DNA of 64,000 bases from Serpentinimonas maccroryi (GTDB lineage Bacteria; Pseudomonadota; Gammaproteobacteria; Burkholderiales; Burkholderiaceae_C). Below, one piece after another: positions 7,726 through 18,005 of this stretch. The position numbers and the translations under genes are program-made. The notes beneath the pieces are model-generated. The model did no database searches. It had not been told where the DNA came from and saw only the letters and a program-made list of their open reading frames with translations. Within the stretch, counting starts at the first letter, position 1. Each line of letters begins with the position of its first letter. The stretch is taken from assembly GCF_000828915.1 (NCBI RefSeq), contig NZ_AP014569.1, positions 1,922,001-1,986,000 on the forward strand, written 5' to 3'.

Positions 7726-9945
7726 TTAGGCCAGACGCGCCAGCTCGGCCACGCGGTTCATGGCCCGGTGCAGGGTGCGCAGCAGCGCGAGCCGGTTGGC
7801 GCGCACGGCCGGGTCGTCGGCGTTGACCAGCACCGACTCGAAAAACGCATCCACCGGCCCATGCAGCGCCGCCAAGCCCAGCAAGTGGGCGCGGTAGTCG
7901 CCGGCCTCGAACTGGGCCTGGGTTTGCGGCAGCGTGGCTTGCAGCGCGGCGTACAGGGCTTGCTCGGCCGGCTCGGCCAGCAGCTGCGGCTGCACCGGGG
8001 CCGCGCCAGCGTCCGATGCAGAGGGCGCTGCGGGCGCGCCAGCGGCCGATTTCTTCAAGATGTTGCCGATGCGCTTGTTGGCCGCTGCCAGCGCCGCCAC
8101 TTGCGGCAAGGCGGCAAAGGCGCGCACCGCCTCGAGCCGGCGCGGCACCTCGGCCAAGCACGTGGGGCGCAGCGCCAGCACCGCGTCCACCTCGTGCGCG
8201 CCGTAGCCCTGCTCGCGCAAGCTGCCGGCCAGGCGCTCAAACACGAACTCGGTCAGGGCGGCGCTGGGGTCGGTGATCAGGTCGCCAAACACCGGCCGCG
8301 CCAGCGCCAGCAGCTCGGCCCAGTCCAGCGGCAAATCGCGCTCGATCCACATGCGCAGCACGCCCAGCGCGTGGCGGCGCAAGGCGTAGGGGTCTTTGTC
8401 GCCGCTGGGCAGGCTGCCGATGCCAAACAGGCCCACCAGGGTTTCGAGCTTGTCGGCCAGCGCCACGCACAAGCCTACCGGGTTGCGCGGCAGCGCATCG
8501 CCGGCAAAGCGCGGCTTGTAGTGGTCTTCGATGGCCTCGGCCACCACCGGTTCGAGCCCGTCGTGCAAGGCGTAGGTGCGCCCCATGATGCCTTGCAGCT
8601 CGGGGAACTCGCCCACCATGTCGGTAAGTAAATCGGCCTTGGCCAGCAACGCCGCCTGCTCGACCTGGCGCTGCAGCGCCGCATCGCCCAGCCGCTGCGC
8701 GATGGCACCAGCGATGGCGCGCACGCGCTCCACGCGCTCGCCTTGGCTGCCGAGCCGGTTGTGATAGACCACCTTGGCCAGCCCCAGCAGGCGCGATTCG
8801 AGCGAGCGCTTGCGGTCCTGGTCGTAGAAAAAACGGGCGTCGGCCAAACGCGGGCGCACCACGCGCTCGTTGCCAGCGATCACCGCGCTCGGGTCGGCCG
8901 GGTTGATGTTGCTGACCACCAAAAACTGGTGGCTCAAGCGCCCCTGCGCATCGAGCAGCGGGAAGTACTTCTGGTTGGCCTTCATGGTCAGGATCAGGCA
9001 CTCTTGCGGCACCTCGAGGAACTGGCGCTCAAAGGCGCACACCAGCACCGTGGGCCGCTCGACCAGCGCCGTGACTTCTTGCACCAGCGCGTCGTCCAGC
9101 AGGCGCTGCTCGATTTCCTCGGTGCTCAGGCCAGCGCAGCCCTGCTCGACCTCGAGCCGCGCGCCCAAAGAGGCCGCCGCCTGGCGCAGCTGGCGCACCA
9201 TCTCGAGGCTGCGCTCGGCGTAGCTGGCGATCACCGCACCTTGGGTGCGCAGCGTGGCGGCGTAGCTGTCGGCATCGGGCAGCGGCAGCGGGTCCACCGC
9301 GGCCTCGAAGCGGTGGCCGCGCGTGCTGCGGCCGGCGCGCAGGCCCAGCGCGTGCACCGCCACCACCTCGGCGCCGTGCAGCGCCACCAAGCCATGCGCC
9401 GGGCGCACGAAGTGCACGCTGCTCCAGCCGGGCACAAAGGCCGCGCTGGCGCCGTCGCTGTTGCCGTGGCTTTCGGGCTGGTAGCTCATCACCTTGGGGA
9501 TGGGCAGCCGGGCCAGGGCCTCGTCGAGCGCCTTTTGCAGCCCCACCGCCAAGCTCACGCCGGGCTGCACGCTATCCAAATACAAAGCCTCGGCCTTGCC
9601 ATCGGCGGCGCGGCGCAGGCCGGGCACGGCTGTGGCGTCGGCCCCCAGCGCCGCCAGGCGCTTGAGCAGCGCTTGCGTGGGTGCGCCGCTGGCATCGAGC
9701 CCCACGCTCACCGGCATGAGCTTGTGCGCCACCGGCCGATCCGGCGCGCGCGCAGCCACGCCGCAGATGTGCGCGGCCAAGCGCCGCGGCGAGGCAAAGG
9801 AGGTGAGCCGCGCATCGGCTTCGGCCAAGCCTTGGGCTTGCAGCTGCTCGGCCAGCACGCCGGCAAAGGCTGCGCCCAGTTTTTTCAGCGCCTTGGGAGG
9901 CAGTTCTTCGACCAACAGTTCGACCAGGAGGTTGTGCTTGTGCAT
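7726..9945 (-). CDS. glyS: Glycyl-tRNA synthetase beta subunit
   Basis: 739 residues from the ATG at 9945 (MHKHNLLVELLVEELPPKA). This is the conserved amino terminus of the large subunit of the alpha2-beta2 bacterial enzyme, which contributes tRNA recognition. RKRSLESRLLGLAKVVYHN and GEFPELQGIMGRTYA are family blocks, and an HD-like segment with LYALRRHALG-like spacing follows. A longer in-frame start at 10005 would run back into glyQ and is rejected. The gap to glyQ is 26 bases with only a weak ribosome binding site. It follows glyQ and precedes gmhB. Confidence 0.95.
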   Translation of the reverse strand: MHKHNLLVELLVEELPPKALKKLGAAFAGVLAEQLQAQGLAEADARLTSFASPRRLAAHICGVAARAPDRPVAHKLMPVSVGLDASGAPTQALLKRLAALGADATAVPGLRRAADGKAEALYLDSVQPGVSLAVGLQKALDEALARLPIPKVMSYQPESHGNSDGASAAFVPGWSSVHFVRPAHGLVALHGAEVVAVHALGLRAGRSTRGHRFEAAVDPLPLPDADSYAATLRTQGAVIASYAERSLEMVRQLRQAAASLGARLEVEQGCAGLSTEEIEQRLLDDALVQEVTALVERPTVLVCAFERQFLEVPQECLILTMKANQKYFPLLDAQGRLSHQFLVVSNINPADPSAVIAGNERVVRPRLADARFFYDQDRKRSLESRLLGLAKVVYHNRLGSQGERVERVRAIAGAIAQRLGDAALQRQVEQAALLAKADLLTDMVGEFPELQGIMGRTYALHDGLEPVVAEAIEDHYKPRFAGDALPRNPVGLCVALADKLETLVGLFGIGSLPSGDKDPYALRRHALGVLRMWIERDLPLDWAELLALARPVFGDLITDPSAALTEFVFERLAGSLREQGYGAHEVDAVLALRPTCLAEVPRRLEAVRAFAALPQVAALAAANKRIGNILKKSAAGAPAAPSASDAGAAPVQPQLLAEPAEQALYAALQATLPQTQAQFEAGDYRAHLLGLAALHGPVDAFFESVLVNADDPAVRANRLALLRTLHRAMNRVAELARLA

Positions 9946-9971
9946 GAATCTTGTGCCTGTTGTTGTGCCCA

Positions 9972-10874
9972 TCAGGCCGCTTGGGGTTCCATCTGCGCCA
10001 CCCAAGGGCGCGGCGCCATGGGAAAGCCCAGCCGCTGCCGGCTCTCGAAGTAGCTTTGCGCCACGCTGCGCGCCAGGTTGCGGATGCGCCCGATGTAGGC
10101 CGCGCGCTCGGTCACGCTGATGGCGCCGCGCGCGTCGAGCAGGTTAAAGCTGTGCGCGCACTTGAGCACCTGCTCGTAGGCCGGCAGCGCGAGCTGGCTG
10201 CGGATCAGGTGCTGCGCCTGGCGCTCGTGGGCGGCAAAGGCGGCAAACAAAAACTCGGCGTCGGCGTGCTCAAAGTTGTAGGCGCTTTGCTCCTGCTCGT
10301 TTTGCAGATAGACGTCGCCGTAGCTCAGGCCCGGCGTCCAGACCAGGTCGTAGACGTTTTCCACGCCTTGCAGGTACATCGCCAAGCGCTCGAGGCCGTA
10401 GGTGATCTCGCCGGTGATCGGCCGGCAGTCGATGCCGCCCACTTGCTGGAAGTAGGTGAACTGCGTCACCTCCATGCCATTGAGCCAGACCTCCCAGCCC
10501 AAGCCCCAAGCACCCAGCGTCGGGTTTTCCCAGTCGTCTTCGACAAAGCGCACGTCGTTTTGCTTCAGGTCAAAGCCCAGCGCCTGCAGCGAGCCCAGGT
10601 AGAGCTCGAGGATGTTGGCCGGCGCCGGCTTGAGCACCACCTGATACTGGTAGTAGTGTTGCAGACGGTTCGGGTTCTGGCCGTAACGCCCGTCTTTGGG
10701 GCGCCGGCTCGGCTGCACATAGGCCGCTTTCCAGGGCTCGGGCCCCAGGGCGCGCAAAAAAGTGGCGGTGTGACTGGTGCCCGCGCCCACTTCCATGTCG
10801 TAGGGTTGCAGCAGCGCACAGCCTTGGGCCGCCCAGTAGCTTTGCAGTTGGAGGATGATTTGTTGGAACGTCAT
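9972..10874 (-). CDS. glyQ: Glycyl-tRNA synthetase alpha subunit
   Basis: 300 residues, the class II catalytic subunit that activates glycine and charges tRNA-Gly together with Gly[21 protein letters not shown] is the standard amino terminus. [19 protein letters not shown] and [19 protein letters not shown] hold ATP- and glycine-site residues. [15 protein letters not shown] follows. Its start lies 129 bases after lnt, and that gap shows no gene. Confidence 0.96.
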   Translation of the reverse strand: MTFQQIILQLQSYWAAQGCALLQPYDMEVGAGTSHTATFLRALGPEPWKAAYVQPSRRPKDGRYGQNPNRLQHYYQYQVVLKPAPANILELYLGSLQALGFDLKQNDVRFVEDDWENPTLGAWGLGWEVWLNGMEVTQFTYFQQVGGIDCRPITGEITYGLERLAMYLQGVENVYDLVWTPGLSYGDVYLQNEQEQSAYNFEHADAEFLFAAFAAHERQAQHLIRSQLALPAYEQVLKCAHSFNLLDARGAISVTERAAYIGRIRNLARSVAQSYFESRQRLGFPMAPRPWVAQMEPQAA

Positions 10875-11003
10875 GGTGGCGGACTAGGGTGCCCAAGCGC
10901 TGCGCCGCAAAAGCGCGTGCAAAGCGCTGATTTTAGTGCCCCGGAGGCGCCTACGAAGCGCCCACTGAGCGCCACCCAAGCGCCAGCCAAGCGCCCGCAA
11001 AGC

Positions 11004-12644
11004 TCAGGTACGCCGCCAGCACAGCGCCAGCAGCGCCAGCGCCGCCAGCACCACCGGCCACAAGTCCCAGCGCGCGGCCCAGCGCGCAAACGGGGTCAGG
11101 CCGCTGCGGCCCTCGACCGTGACACCCAGCACACCGCGCGTCAGGCGCGGCAGCTCGGCCAGCACACGGCCCATGTGGTCGATGCCCACGGTGGAGCCGG
11201 TGTTGGTGGCGCGCACCATCGGGCGTTGCAACTCCAGGGCGCGCAGGCGGGCGATGTGGCGGTGCTGATCGATCGCCACGGTGTTGCCAAACCAGCCGAT
11301 GTTGCTCACGTTGACCAGAACCGTGGGGGCCTGCCAGGGGCCGCGAAAGGCCGCTGCCAGTTCTTCGCCGAACAGGTCTTCGTAGCAGATGTTGGGCCCA
11401 AGGTGCTGGCCCGCCCACGCAAACGGCGCCTGCCCCAATGGGCCGGGGCGGTAGGCGCCCAGTGGGATCTGCATCATGTCGATGAACCACTGGAAAAACG
11501 GCGGCACGAACTCACCAAAGGGCACCAGGTGGTATTTGTCGTAGCGGTAGGGCTGCAGCGACGGCGTCCAGCCCAGCACCGAGTTGGTGTAGCCCTCGCG
11601 CCAGTTGCCGACCGGAATGCCGATCAGCACCGCCGACTGGCTGCGCTCGATGCGGCCCAAGAAGGCCTCCCACCAGAGCGGATCGATCTCTTGTGGCAGC
11701 AGCGGAATAGCGGTTTCAGGCAACACCACCAAGCCGGGCTTGCCGGCGGCGTCGAACCGGTCGAGCGCCAGCGCGGTCTGCTCTTTGTACCATTGCAGCG
11801 CAAAGGGGATACCGACCTTGGGCTCAAACTTTTTGTCCTGCGCCACATTGCCTTGCAGCAGTTGCACCTGCAGGGTGCCGGTGCTTGCGGTCAGGGTGGG
11901 CACACGCTGCGCCAGCCAGCTGCCCAAGTGGGGCCACAGCAGCAGCGGCAGCCACAGGGCCAGCAGCGGCAACAGCGGCGACGCCATGTGACCGTGGCTC
12001 AGGCCACGCCCCGAGGGCACCGTGACCGTCCGCTCCCAAGGCACAGCCGGGGCGCTGCGTTGCACCAAGGCAGCCACCGTGCCCGCCGCCAGCGCCGCCG
12101 CCAGCGCGCCCATGCCATAGACCCCCACCCAAGGGGCCAAGACGGCCAGCGAATCGACGTGGGCGTAACCGATCGCCCCCCAAGGAAACCCAGTCAGCAA
12201 GGTGCCGCGCGCCACCTCGGCCAGCGTCCACAAGGCCGCAAAAACCACGGCCTGCACCAGCGGCGCAGCCGCGCGCCAGCGCCAAAACAGAGCCCCAGCG
12301 GCAGCGTAGTACAAGGCCAGAAAGGCCGCCAGCAAAAACACCGCGCCCGCCGCCAGCGGCACCGCCATGCCACCGTAGGTGTTCATGGACACGAACAGCC
12401 ACCAAAAGCTGCCGCACAGCCACGCCAGCGCAAACAGGCCGGTGCGCCACGCCGCCCGGCGCCGGCTGGGCGCGCGCACGATGGCCAGCACCAGCACGCA
12501 CAGCGCCAGCCACTGCAGCAGCGGCGTCGGCTCGCCGGCGTGCAGGCCCCAGCCGGCCAGCGCCAGCGTCTGGAACGGCCACGCCAAGGCCAGCGCCTGC
12601 ACCCAACCCGCCAGCAGCAGCGCCGCCGACCAGGCGCCGCGCAT
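11004..12644 (-). CDS. lnt: Apolipoprotein N-acyltransferase
   Basis: 546 residues from the ATG at 12644, which shares one base with the corC stop; a TTG one codon earlier is possible. Lnt adds the third acyl chain to lipoproteins in the inner membrane. Several hydrophobic helices fill the first 200 residues and one closes the protein. The carbon-nitrogen hydrolase domain between them carries the triad Glu in VVLPETAIPLLP, Lys in YDKYHLVPFGEF and Cys in PNICYEDLFGEE. Its coupling to corC matches the usual ybeX-lnt pair. The lipoproteins of the RND pump in this window would be substrates. Confidence 0.94.
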   Translation of the reverse strand: MRGAWSAALLLAGWVQALALAWPFQTLALAGWGLHAGEPTPLLQWLALCVLVLAIVRAPSRRRAAWRTGLFALAWLCGSFWWLFVSMNTYGGMAVPLAAGAVFLLAAFLALYYAAAGALFWRWRAAAPLVQAVVFAALWTLAEVARGTLLTGFPWGAIGYAHVDSLAVLAPWVGVYGMGALAAALAAGTVAALVQRSAPAVPWERTVTVPSGRGLSHGHMASPLLPLLALWLPLLLWPHLGSWLAQRVPTLTASTGTLQVQLLQGNVAQDKKFEPKVGIPFALQWYKEQTALALDRFDAAGKPGLVVLPETAIPLLPQEIDPLWWEAFLGRIERSQSAVLIGIPVGNWREGYTNSVLGWTPSLQPYRYDKYHLVPFGEFVPPFFQWFIDMMQIPLGAYRPGPLGQAPFAWAGQHLGPNICYEDLFGEELAAAFRGPWQAPTVLVNVSNIGWFGNTVAIDQHRHIARLRALELQRPMVRATNTGSTVGIDHMGRVLAELPRLTRGVLGVTVEGRSGLTPFARWAARWDLWPVVLAALALLALCWRRT

Positions 12645-13510
12645 CAAGGCGCTCCCTCGAGGCGCGTGACCTTGAACCAGACCACCGTGCCGCCGCGGGT
12701 GTGCTGGGAGCGAAACAGCAAGCCGCCCAAGGCGTGGCTTTCGCCGCGCTTGGGCACGTGGCCGAGCTCGTGCGCCACCAGACCGCCGATGGTTTCAAAG
12801 CCATTGCGCGGCAGCTCGACGCCAAAGCGCTCGTTGAGGCGCTCGATCGGGGTGTCGCCATTGATGCGCCAGGAGCCGTCGGCCAGCGTGAAGATGTCGC
12901 CTTCGTCTTCTTCTACGTCGAACTCGTCTTCGATCTCGCCCACGATCTCTTCGAGCACGTCTTCGATGGTGATCAGTCCGGCGACGCGGCCAAATTCGTC
13001 GATCACGATCGCCAGGTGGTTGCGGTTGCCGCGAAACTCGCGCAGCAAATCGTTGAGGCCCTTGCTTTCGGGCACGAAGGTGGCCGGGCGCAGCAGGGCG
13101 CGCAGGTTGAGCTCCGGGGCGCGCTGCAGTTTGAGCAAATCCTTGGCCATGAGGATGCCGATGATCTGGTCGCGCTCGCCCTCAAAGACGGGAAAGCGCG
13201 AGTGGGCGGTGGAAATCACGGTGTTGAGCAACTCGTTGAAAGGCGCGTGGATGTCGAGCACGTCCATGCGCGGGGCTGCCACCATCACATCGCCCGCCGT
13301 CATGTCGGCGATGCGGATCACGCCTTCGAGCATGGCGCGCGACTCGGCGTTGATGATGGCGTTGTCCTCGGCCTCGGCCAAGGTCTCGATCAGTTCGTCC
13401 TTGGAGTCGGGGCCGGGGTTGAGAAATTCCACCAGCCGCTTAAAAAAACCGCGCTGGTCCACGTGCCGCAGCCGACGCTGCGGCGAACTACTGGGAGAGG
13501 GTTCGGACAC
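12644..13510 (-). CDS. corC: CorC/YbeX-type CBS-domain protein
   Basis: 288 residues with a GTG start. Two CBS domains lie at about 75-200 (VMVAAPRMDVLD and LAIVIDEFGRVAGLITIEDVLE). The carboxyl CorC_HlyC domain runs from about 210 (LADGSWRINGDTPIERLNER). There is no membrane region, as in the YbeX group, so it is cytosolic. Linked to cobalt and magnesium homeostasis in enterobacteria; YbeX has also been linked to ribosome quality. It is the first gene of the corC-lnt-glyQ-glyS-gmhB-plsC run. The usual upstream partners ybeY and phoH are absent here, replaced by a GNAT gene. Confidence 0.9.
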   Translation of the reverse strand: MSEPSPSSSPQRRLRHVDQRGFFKRLVEFLNPGPDSKDELIETLAEAEDNAIINAESRAMLEGVIRIADMTAGDVMVAAPRMDVLDIHAPFNELLNTVISTAHSRFPVFEGERDQIIGILMAKDLLKLQRAPELNLRALLRPATFVPESKGLNDLLREFRGNRNHLAIVIDEFGRVAGLITIEDVLEEIVGEIEDEFDVEEDEGDIFTLADGSWRINGDTPIERLNERFGVELPRNGFETIGGLVAHELGHVPKRGESHALGGLLFRSQHTRGGTVVWFKVTRLEGAP

Positions 13511-13536
13511 AAGGGTGCCTGGTAGTTGATCAGCCC

Positions 13537-14205
13537 CTAGGATACAACAGCACGCTGACGCCCGAGACCACGACGCACCCAGCGGCGCAGTAGGTAGTGG
13601 GCGTTTTTGAGGGCATAGTCACCGCCCGCTAGGCGATCTTGCCACCACTCACTGGCGCTGGAGTGGAAATCGGCCGGGGGCAACAACAAGCGCGCCTCGC
13701 TCTCACTGCCCTCGCGCAGCACGCTCGCGCCAGCATTGCGGGCAATCGCCAGCATGGGGGCGTTTTCGCTCAGGGCGTGTATCACCAGCTGCGCTACGCC
13801 TTCGTTGCGGGCATGACGCACGGCGTGTGCAAACAGAACCGCCCCGTAACCGCGCCCTCGCACATGGGGAGCCACACTGACACCAAACTCGGCCGATTGT
13901 TCGCTGCGGCTGCGGACCGTGTAAGCCAGATGGGCCATAGCGATCAGCCGCATGCGCCAGTTAAAAATACCAAACACTTCGTCGCAGCCGAAGCGCAAAC
14001 CCTCAACGTAGTGGCGGATGTGCACATCGCTGGCCGCATAACCAAAGCGCAGATAACGGTCGTGCTCGTCCAAGGCCAGCAGGTGGCGCAGAATCGCCGG
14101 CCGCTGCGCCGCCTCAAGGGTCGCAATCGGCGCCGCTGGGCGCGAAGCAGCACACACGCGTGGCCTTGCGCGGGGTGGGCTGAAGATTGGATCGGTGACT
14201 GACAT
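13537..14205 (-). CDS. GNAT-family N-acetyltransferase
   Basis: 222 residues. The acetyl-CoA pyrophosphate loop is VAPHVRGRGYGAVLFAHAVRHA, with the R-G-R-G-Y-G/A core near residues 124-129. VSVAPHV before it and VIHALSENAPMLAIARNAGA after it are strand-helix elements of the fold. The amino-terminal 30 residues are Pro/Arg/Ala rich and probably disordered. It precedes corC by 26 bases. The substrate cannot be read from the sequence; the family includes protein, polyamine and drug acetyltransferases. Confidence 0.75.
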   Translation of the reverse strand: MSVTDPIFSPPRARPRVCAASRPAAPIATLEAAQRPAILRHLLALDEHDRYLRFGYAASDVHIRHYVEGLRFGCDEVFGIFNWRMRLIAMAHLAYTVRSRSEQSAEFGVSVAPHVRGRGYGAVLFAHAVRHARNEGVAQLVIHALSENAPMLAIARNAGASVLREGSESEARLLLPPADFHSSASEWWQDRLAGGDYALKNAHYLLRRWVRRGLGRQRAVVS

Positions 14206-14380
14206 GGCTCAACTATAAGGGTTTTCCCTGATTTTGTGCACTGAGCCCACGGATTGAGCCCCGCCACTGTTGCGGGCGCGACACCATCCAAGGGCTTGCC
14301 CTGATTCGGCTGTTGGCTCCAGCGCACACAATGCAACACCAATTTGCGCCCAGCTCGCCTCCTCACCTGCCGCTTGACCC

Positions 14381-16060
14381 ATGGAAAAAATCTGGCTTCA
14401 GAGCTACCCTCCCGGCGTGCCGCACGCGATCGATGCGTCGCAGTACCGCTGCCTCAACGAGCTGTTCGAGGATTCGTTTCGCCAGCACGCCCAGCGCCCG
14501 GTCACGGTCTGCATGGAGCGCTGGATGAGCTACGCTCAGCTCGACCAGATGAGCCAGGCGCTGGGGGCTTACCTGCAATCGCTTGGCCTGACTGAAAACG
14601 CGCGCGTGGCCATCATGCTGCCCAACCTGCCGCAGTTTCCCATCACCATGGCCGGGGTGTTGCGCGCCGGCTACACCTGCGTCAACGTCAATCCGCTCTA
14701 CACCGCGCGCGAGCTCGAGCACCAGCTGCGGGATTCTGGGGCCGAAGCGATCGTGATCCTGGAAAACTTCGCCCACGTGCTCGAGGAGGTGATCGACCGC
14801 ACCCCGGTCAAGCACGTGGTCGTGGCCAGCATGGGCGAACTGTTGGGCTGGTGGTACGGGCGCTGGCTCACCTTTGCCGTGCGCCATCTGGCCAAAATGG
14901 TGCCCCGCTACCGCCTGCCGCTGGAAGGGCGCACCATCGTGCCCTTCAAGCAGGCGCTGCGAAGCGGCCGCAGCCTGCGCCTGCTGCGGCCCACGCTCAC
15001 GCACGACTCGATCGCGTTTTTGCAATACACCGGCGGCACCACCGGGCTGTCCAAGGGCGCCATCCTGACGCACGGCAACGTGATCGCCGCCACCTTGCAG
15101 GCCGAGGCCTGGTTCACCCCGGCCCTGACCAAGCTCGGCGACGTCGGCCGCGCCAACCACATCATGGCGCTGCCGCTGTACCACATCTTTGCCCTCACCC
15201 TGATGCTGCTGGTGCTGCGCCACGGTTCGCACGCCACCCTGATCCCCAACCCGCGTGACATCGGCAAGTTCATCGAGGTGCTCAAGAGCCGTCCGTTTCA
15301 CTTCCTGCCCGCCGTCAACACGCTGTTCAACGGCCTGCTCAACCACCCGCGCTTCAAGCAGGTCGATTGCTCGCACCTGGTGCTGTCGCAGGCTGGCGGC
15401 ATGGCGGCCTTGGAAGCCACGGCGCGCCAGTGGAAAGCAGTCACCAAAAGCCCCATGATCGAAGGCTGGGGCATGAGTGAAACCTGCGCCATCGGCACCA
15501 ACAACCCGGTCACCAGCACCGAATTCACCGGCAGCATCGGGCTGCCGCTGCCCAGCATCGACATCGCCATCAAGGACGACGAGGGCCGCGACCAGGCGCT
15601 GGGCAGCCCGGGCGAGATCTGCATCCGCGGCCCCAACGTGACGCCGGGCTACTACCAAAAGCCAGAAGAGAACGCCAAGGTGTTTACCACTGACGGCTTC
15701 ATGCGCACCGGCGACGTCGGCATCATGGATGCGCGCGGCTTCATCCGCATCGTCGATCGCAAGAAGGACATGGTGATCGTTTCGGGCTTCAACGTCTATC
15801 CGGCCGAGCTCGACCAGGTGATCGCCCTGTGCCCGGGGGTGCTCGAATGCGCCTGCGTGGGTGTGCCCGACGAGCGCACCGGCGAGGCCATCAAGGCCTA
15901 TGTGGTGCGCAGCGACCCGACCCTGACCGAAGAAGCGCTGCTGCGCTTTTGCCACGAGCAGCTCACCGGCTACAAGCGCCCCAAATACATCGAGTTCCGC
16001 GACGAACTGCCCAAGAGCAACGTGGGCAAGATCTTGCGCCGCGAACTGCGCCAGAAATGA
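14381..16060 (+). CDS. fadD: Long-chain fatty acid-CoA ligase
   Basis: 559 residues, ANL superfamily. It activates fatty acids to acyl-CoA through an acyl-adenylate, usually at the inner membrane. The P-loop YTGGTTGLSKGAILTH, the A5 motif WGMSETCA, RTGDVG, DRKKDMVIVSGFNVYP and the carboxyl lysine in PKSNVGKILRREL are all present. Length and motifs match FadD rather than acetyl-CoA synthetase. A metallo-beta-lactamase-fold gene follows after 15 bases on the same strand. The 175 bases upstream, shared with the divergent GNAT gene, show no clear promoter pair. Confidence 0.92.
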   Translation: MEKIWLQSYPPGVPHAIDASQYRCLNELFEDSFRQHAQRPVTVCMERWMSYAQLDQMSQALGAYLQSLGLTENARVAIMLPNLPQFPITMAGVLRAGYTCVNVNPLYTARELEHQLRDSGAEAIVILENFAHVLEEVIDRTPVKHVVVASMGELLGWWYGRWLTFAVRHLAKMVPRYRLPLEGRTIVPFKQALRSGRSLRLLRPTLTHDSIAFLQYTGGTTGLSKGAILTHGNVIAATLQAEAWFTPALTKLGDVGRANHIMALPLYHIFALTLMLLVLRHGSHATLIPNPRDIGKFIEVLKSRPFHFLPAVNTLFNGLLNHPRFKQVDCSHLVLSQAGGMAALEATARQWKAVTKSPMIEGWGMSETCAIGTNNPVTSTEFTGSIGLPLPSIDIAIKDDEGRDQALGSPGEICIRGPNVTPGYYQKPEENAKVFTTDGFMRTGDVGIMDARGFIRIVDRKKDMVIVSGFNVYPAELDQVIALCPGVLECACVGVPDERTGEAIKAYVVRSDPTLTEEALLRFCHEQLTGYKRPKYIEFRDELPKSNVGKILRRELRQK

Positions 16061-16075
16061 GCCCCCAGCGACGCC

Positions 16076-17047
16076 TTGACCAGCGCTTTGTCCACCACCG
16101 CCCCAGCCGCCACCACCGCCCTGCCGCCGGGCGTGCGCGTGTTCGAGCGCGGCTGGCTCTCGTCCAACAACGTGCTGATCGACGGCCCCGAGGGCGCCAC
16201 GCTGGTCGATAGCGGCTACGCCAGCCACGCCGCCCAGACCGTGGCGCTGGTCGAGCAGGCGCTGCAAGGCCGCCCGCTGCGCCGCCTGCTCAACACCCAC
16301 TTGCACAGCGACCACTGCGGCGGCAACGCCGCCTTGCAGGCGCGCTTTGCCGGGGTGCAGACGTGGATCCCGCCCGGCCAAGCCGAAGCCGCCCGCGCTT
16401 GGGACGAAGCGGCCCTGAGCTTTCGTGCCACCGGTCAGCGCTGCCCGCGCTTTGCCTTTGATGCCCTGCTGCAACCCGGCCAAGCGCTGGCGCTGGGCGG
16501 GCACGCATGGCAGATCCACGCCGCGCCGGGGCACGACCCGCACGCGGTGCTGCTGTTCGAGCCGCAGCGGCGGCTGCTGATCAGCGGCGACGCGCTGTGG
16601 CCCAACGGCTTTGGCGTGGTGTTCCCGGAGCTTGACGGCGAGCCCGGCTTTGCCGAAGTGGCGGCCACGCTCGATGCCATCGAGGCCTTGCAGCCGCTGC
16701 TCGTGATTCCCGGCCACGGCGCCTTGATTGCCGGCGCGCCCGCCGTGGCGCTGGCGCTGGAGCGCGCGCGCAGCCGGCTGGCGCAGTTTGCCACCCAACC
16801 CGAGCGGCACCGCGAGTACGCGATCAAGGTGCTGCTCAAGTTCAGGCTGATCGAGTGGCAGAGCGCCGCACTGTCTGATTTTTTGGCTTGGGCCGAAGGC
16901 ACGCCCTATCTGCAGCACTTGCACCGGCGCCACGGCGCGGGGCAGGGCTTGCGCCCGTGGGTGCAGCAGCGCATCGACGAGCTGGTGCGCAGCCAGGCGG
17001 CTAGGCTGGAACTCGGCCCCGACGGCCCTGTGCTGCTCGACGCCTGA
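16076..17047 (+). CDS. Metallo-beta-lactamase-fold hydrolase
   Basis: 323 residues. The binuclear metal motif is THLHSDHCGG, followed by HAAPGHDPHAVLLF, SGDALWPNGFGVVFPE and VIPGHG, giving the full set of His/Asp ligands. The carboxyl 90 residues form the helical tail of the LACTB2-like group. The best start is TTG at 16076, 15 bases after fadD, with no clear ribosome binding site. Coupling to fadD suggests hydrolysis of a thioester or related acyl compound; this is inference. Confidence 0.8.
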   Translation: MTSALSTTAPAATTALPPGVRVFERGWLSSNNVLIDGPEGATLVDSGYASHAAQTVALVEQALQGRPLRRLLNTHLHSDHCGGNAALQARFAGVQTWIPPGQAEAARAWDEAALSFRATGQRCPRFAFDALLQPGQALALGGHAWQIHAAPGHDPHAVLLFEPQRRLLISGDALWPNGFGVVFPELDGEPGFAEVAATLDAIEALQPLLVIPGHGALIAGAPAVALALERARSRLAQFATQPERHREYAIKVLLKFRLIEWQSAALSDFLAWAEGTPYLQHLHRRHGAGQGLRPWVQQRIDELVRSQAARLELGPDGPVLLDA

Positions 17048-17084
17048 ACACGCAATGAAACGCAATGAAACGCGTCTTAACGCC

Positions 17085-18005
17085 TCAAACGCCCAGCATC
17101 AGGCGCAGGTTTTGCACCGCCGCGCCGCTGGCGCCTTTACCTAGGTTGTCGAGCCGCGCCACCAGCAGCGCTTGGCGCTGGGCCTCGTTGGCATACACAA
17201 ACAGCTCGAGCGCATCGCTGCCGGCCAGCGCCACGGCGTCGAGCTTGGCGCTGGGGCTGGGCGTGCCCACGCGCACCCAGTCGCAGCCCGCATAGTGCGC
17301 GCGCAGCGCCTGCTCGAGGTCGGCGGCGCGCACTTGGCCCGGCAAGGCGTCGAGGTGCAGCGGCAGTTGCACCAGCATCCCTTGGGCAAAGTTGCCCACC
17401 GCCGGCACGAACAACGGCGCGCGCCGCAAGCCGCTGTGGGCCATGATCTCGGGCAGGTGCTTGTGCTGCAAGCCCAGCGCATAGAGCTCAAAAGCGGGCG
17501 CTTGGCCGGACTCGTAGGCTTCGATCATGGCGCGCCCGCCGCCGCTGTAGCCGCTCACGCTGGGCAGGCACAGCGCCGCATCGGGCGCAATCAAGCCGGC
17601 ATCGAGCAGCGGCCGCAGCAGCGCGATGGCGCCGGTGGCGTAACAGCCCGGGTTGCTCACGCGCTCGGCGCGCCGGATCGCCTCGGCTTGGCCCGCGCAC
17701 AGTTCGGCAAAGCCATAGACCCAACCCGGCGCCACCCGGTGCGCGCTCGAGGCGTCGATCACCCGTGGGGCGGCGCCGCCCTCGGCCTTGAGCGCGTCGA
17801 GCAGGGCCACCGAGGCACGCGCGTCGTCGTCGTGCAGGCACAAAATCACCAGATCGGCCTGCGCCATCAGCTCGCGCTTGGCGGCCGGGTCTTTGCGCTG
17901 CTCGGGGGCAATGCTCAGCAGCTGCACCGCCGACAGATTGGCCAAGCGCTGGCGGATTTGCAAACCGGTGGTGCCGGCCTCGCCGTCTATAAAAATGTGT
18001 GGCAT
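17085..18005 (-). CDS. argC: N-acetyl-gamma-glutamyl-phosphate reductase, short type
   Basis: 306 residues, the shorter type 2 ArgC. It makes N-acetylglutamate semialdehyde with NADPH in arginine synthesis. The Rossmann start is [18 protein letters not shown]. The catalytic Cys121 lies in [32 protein letters not shown] and the His of QHKHLPEIM are conserved. It is convergent with the hydrolase gene (37 bases between stops) and divergent from sucC across 230 bases. No other arg gene is in the window. Confidence 0.92.
   Translation of the reverse strand: MPHIFIDGEAGTTGLQIRQRLANLSAVQLLSIAPEQRKDPAAKRELMAQADLVILCLHDDDARASVALLDALKAEGGAAPRVIDASSAHRVAPGWVYGFAELCAGQAEAIRRAERVSNPGCYATGAIALLRPLLDAGLIAPDAALCLPSVSGYSGGGRAMIEAYESGQAPAFELYALGLQHKHLPEIMAHSGLRRAPLFVPAVGNFAQGMLVQLPLHLDALPGQVRAADLEQALRAHYAGCDWVRVGTPSPSAKLDAVALAGSDALELFVYANEAQRQALLVARLDNLGKGASGAAVQNLRLMLGV

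Noticed and set aside
12645-12647. TTG start for lnt one codon upstream
   Set aside because: The ATG at 12644 gives the normal amino end, and the two readings differ by one residue only.
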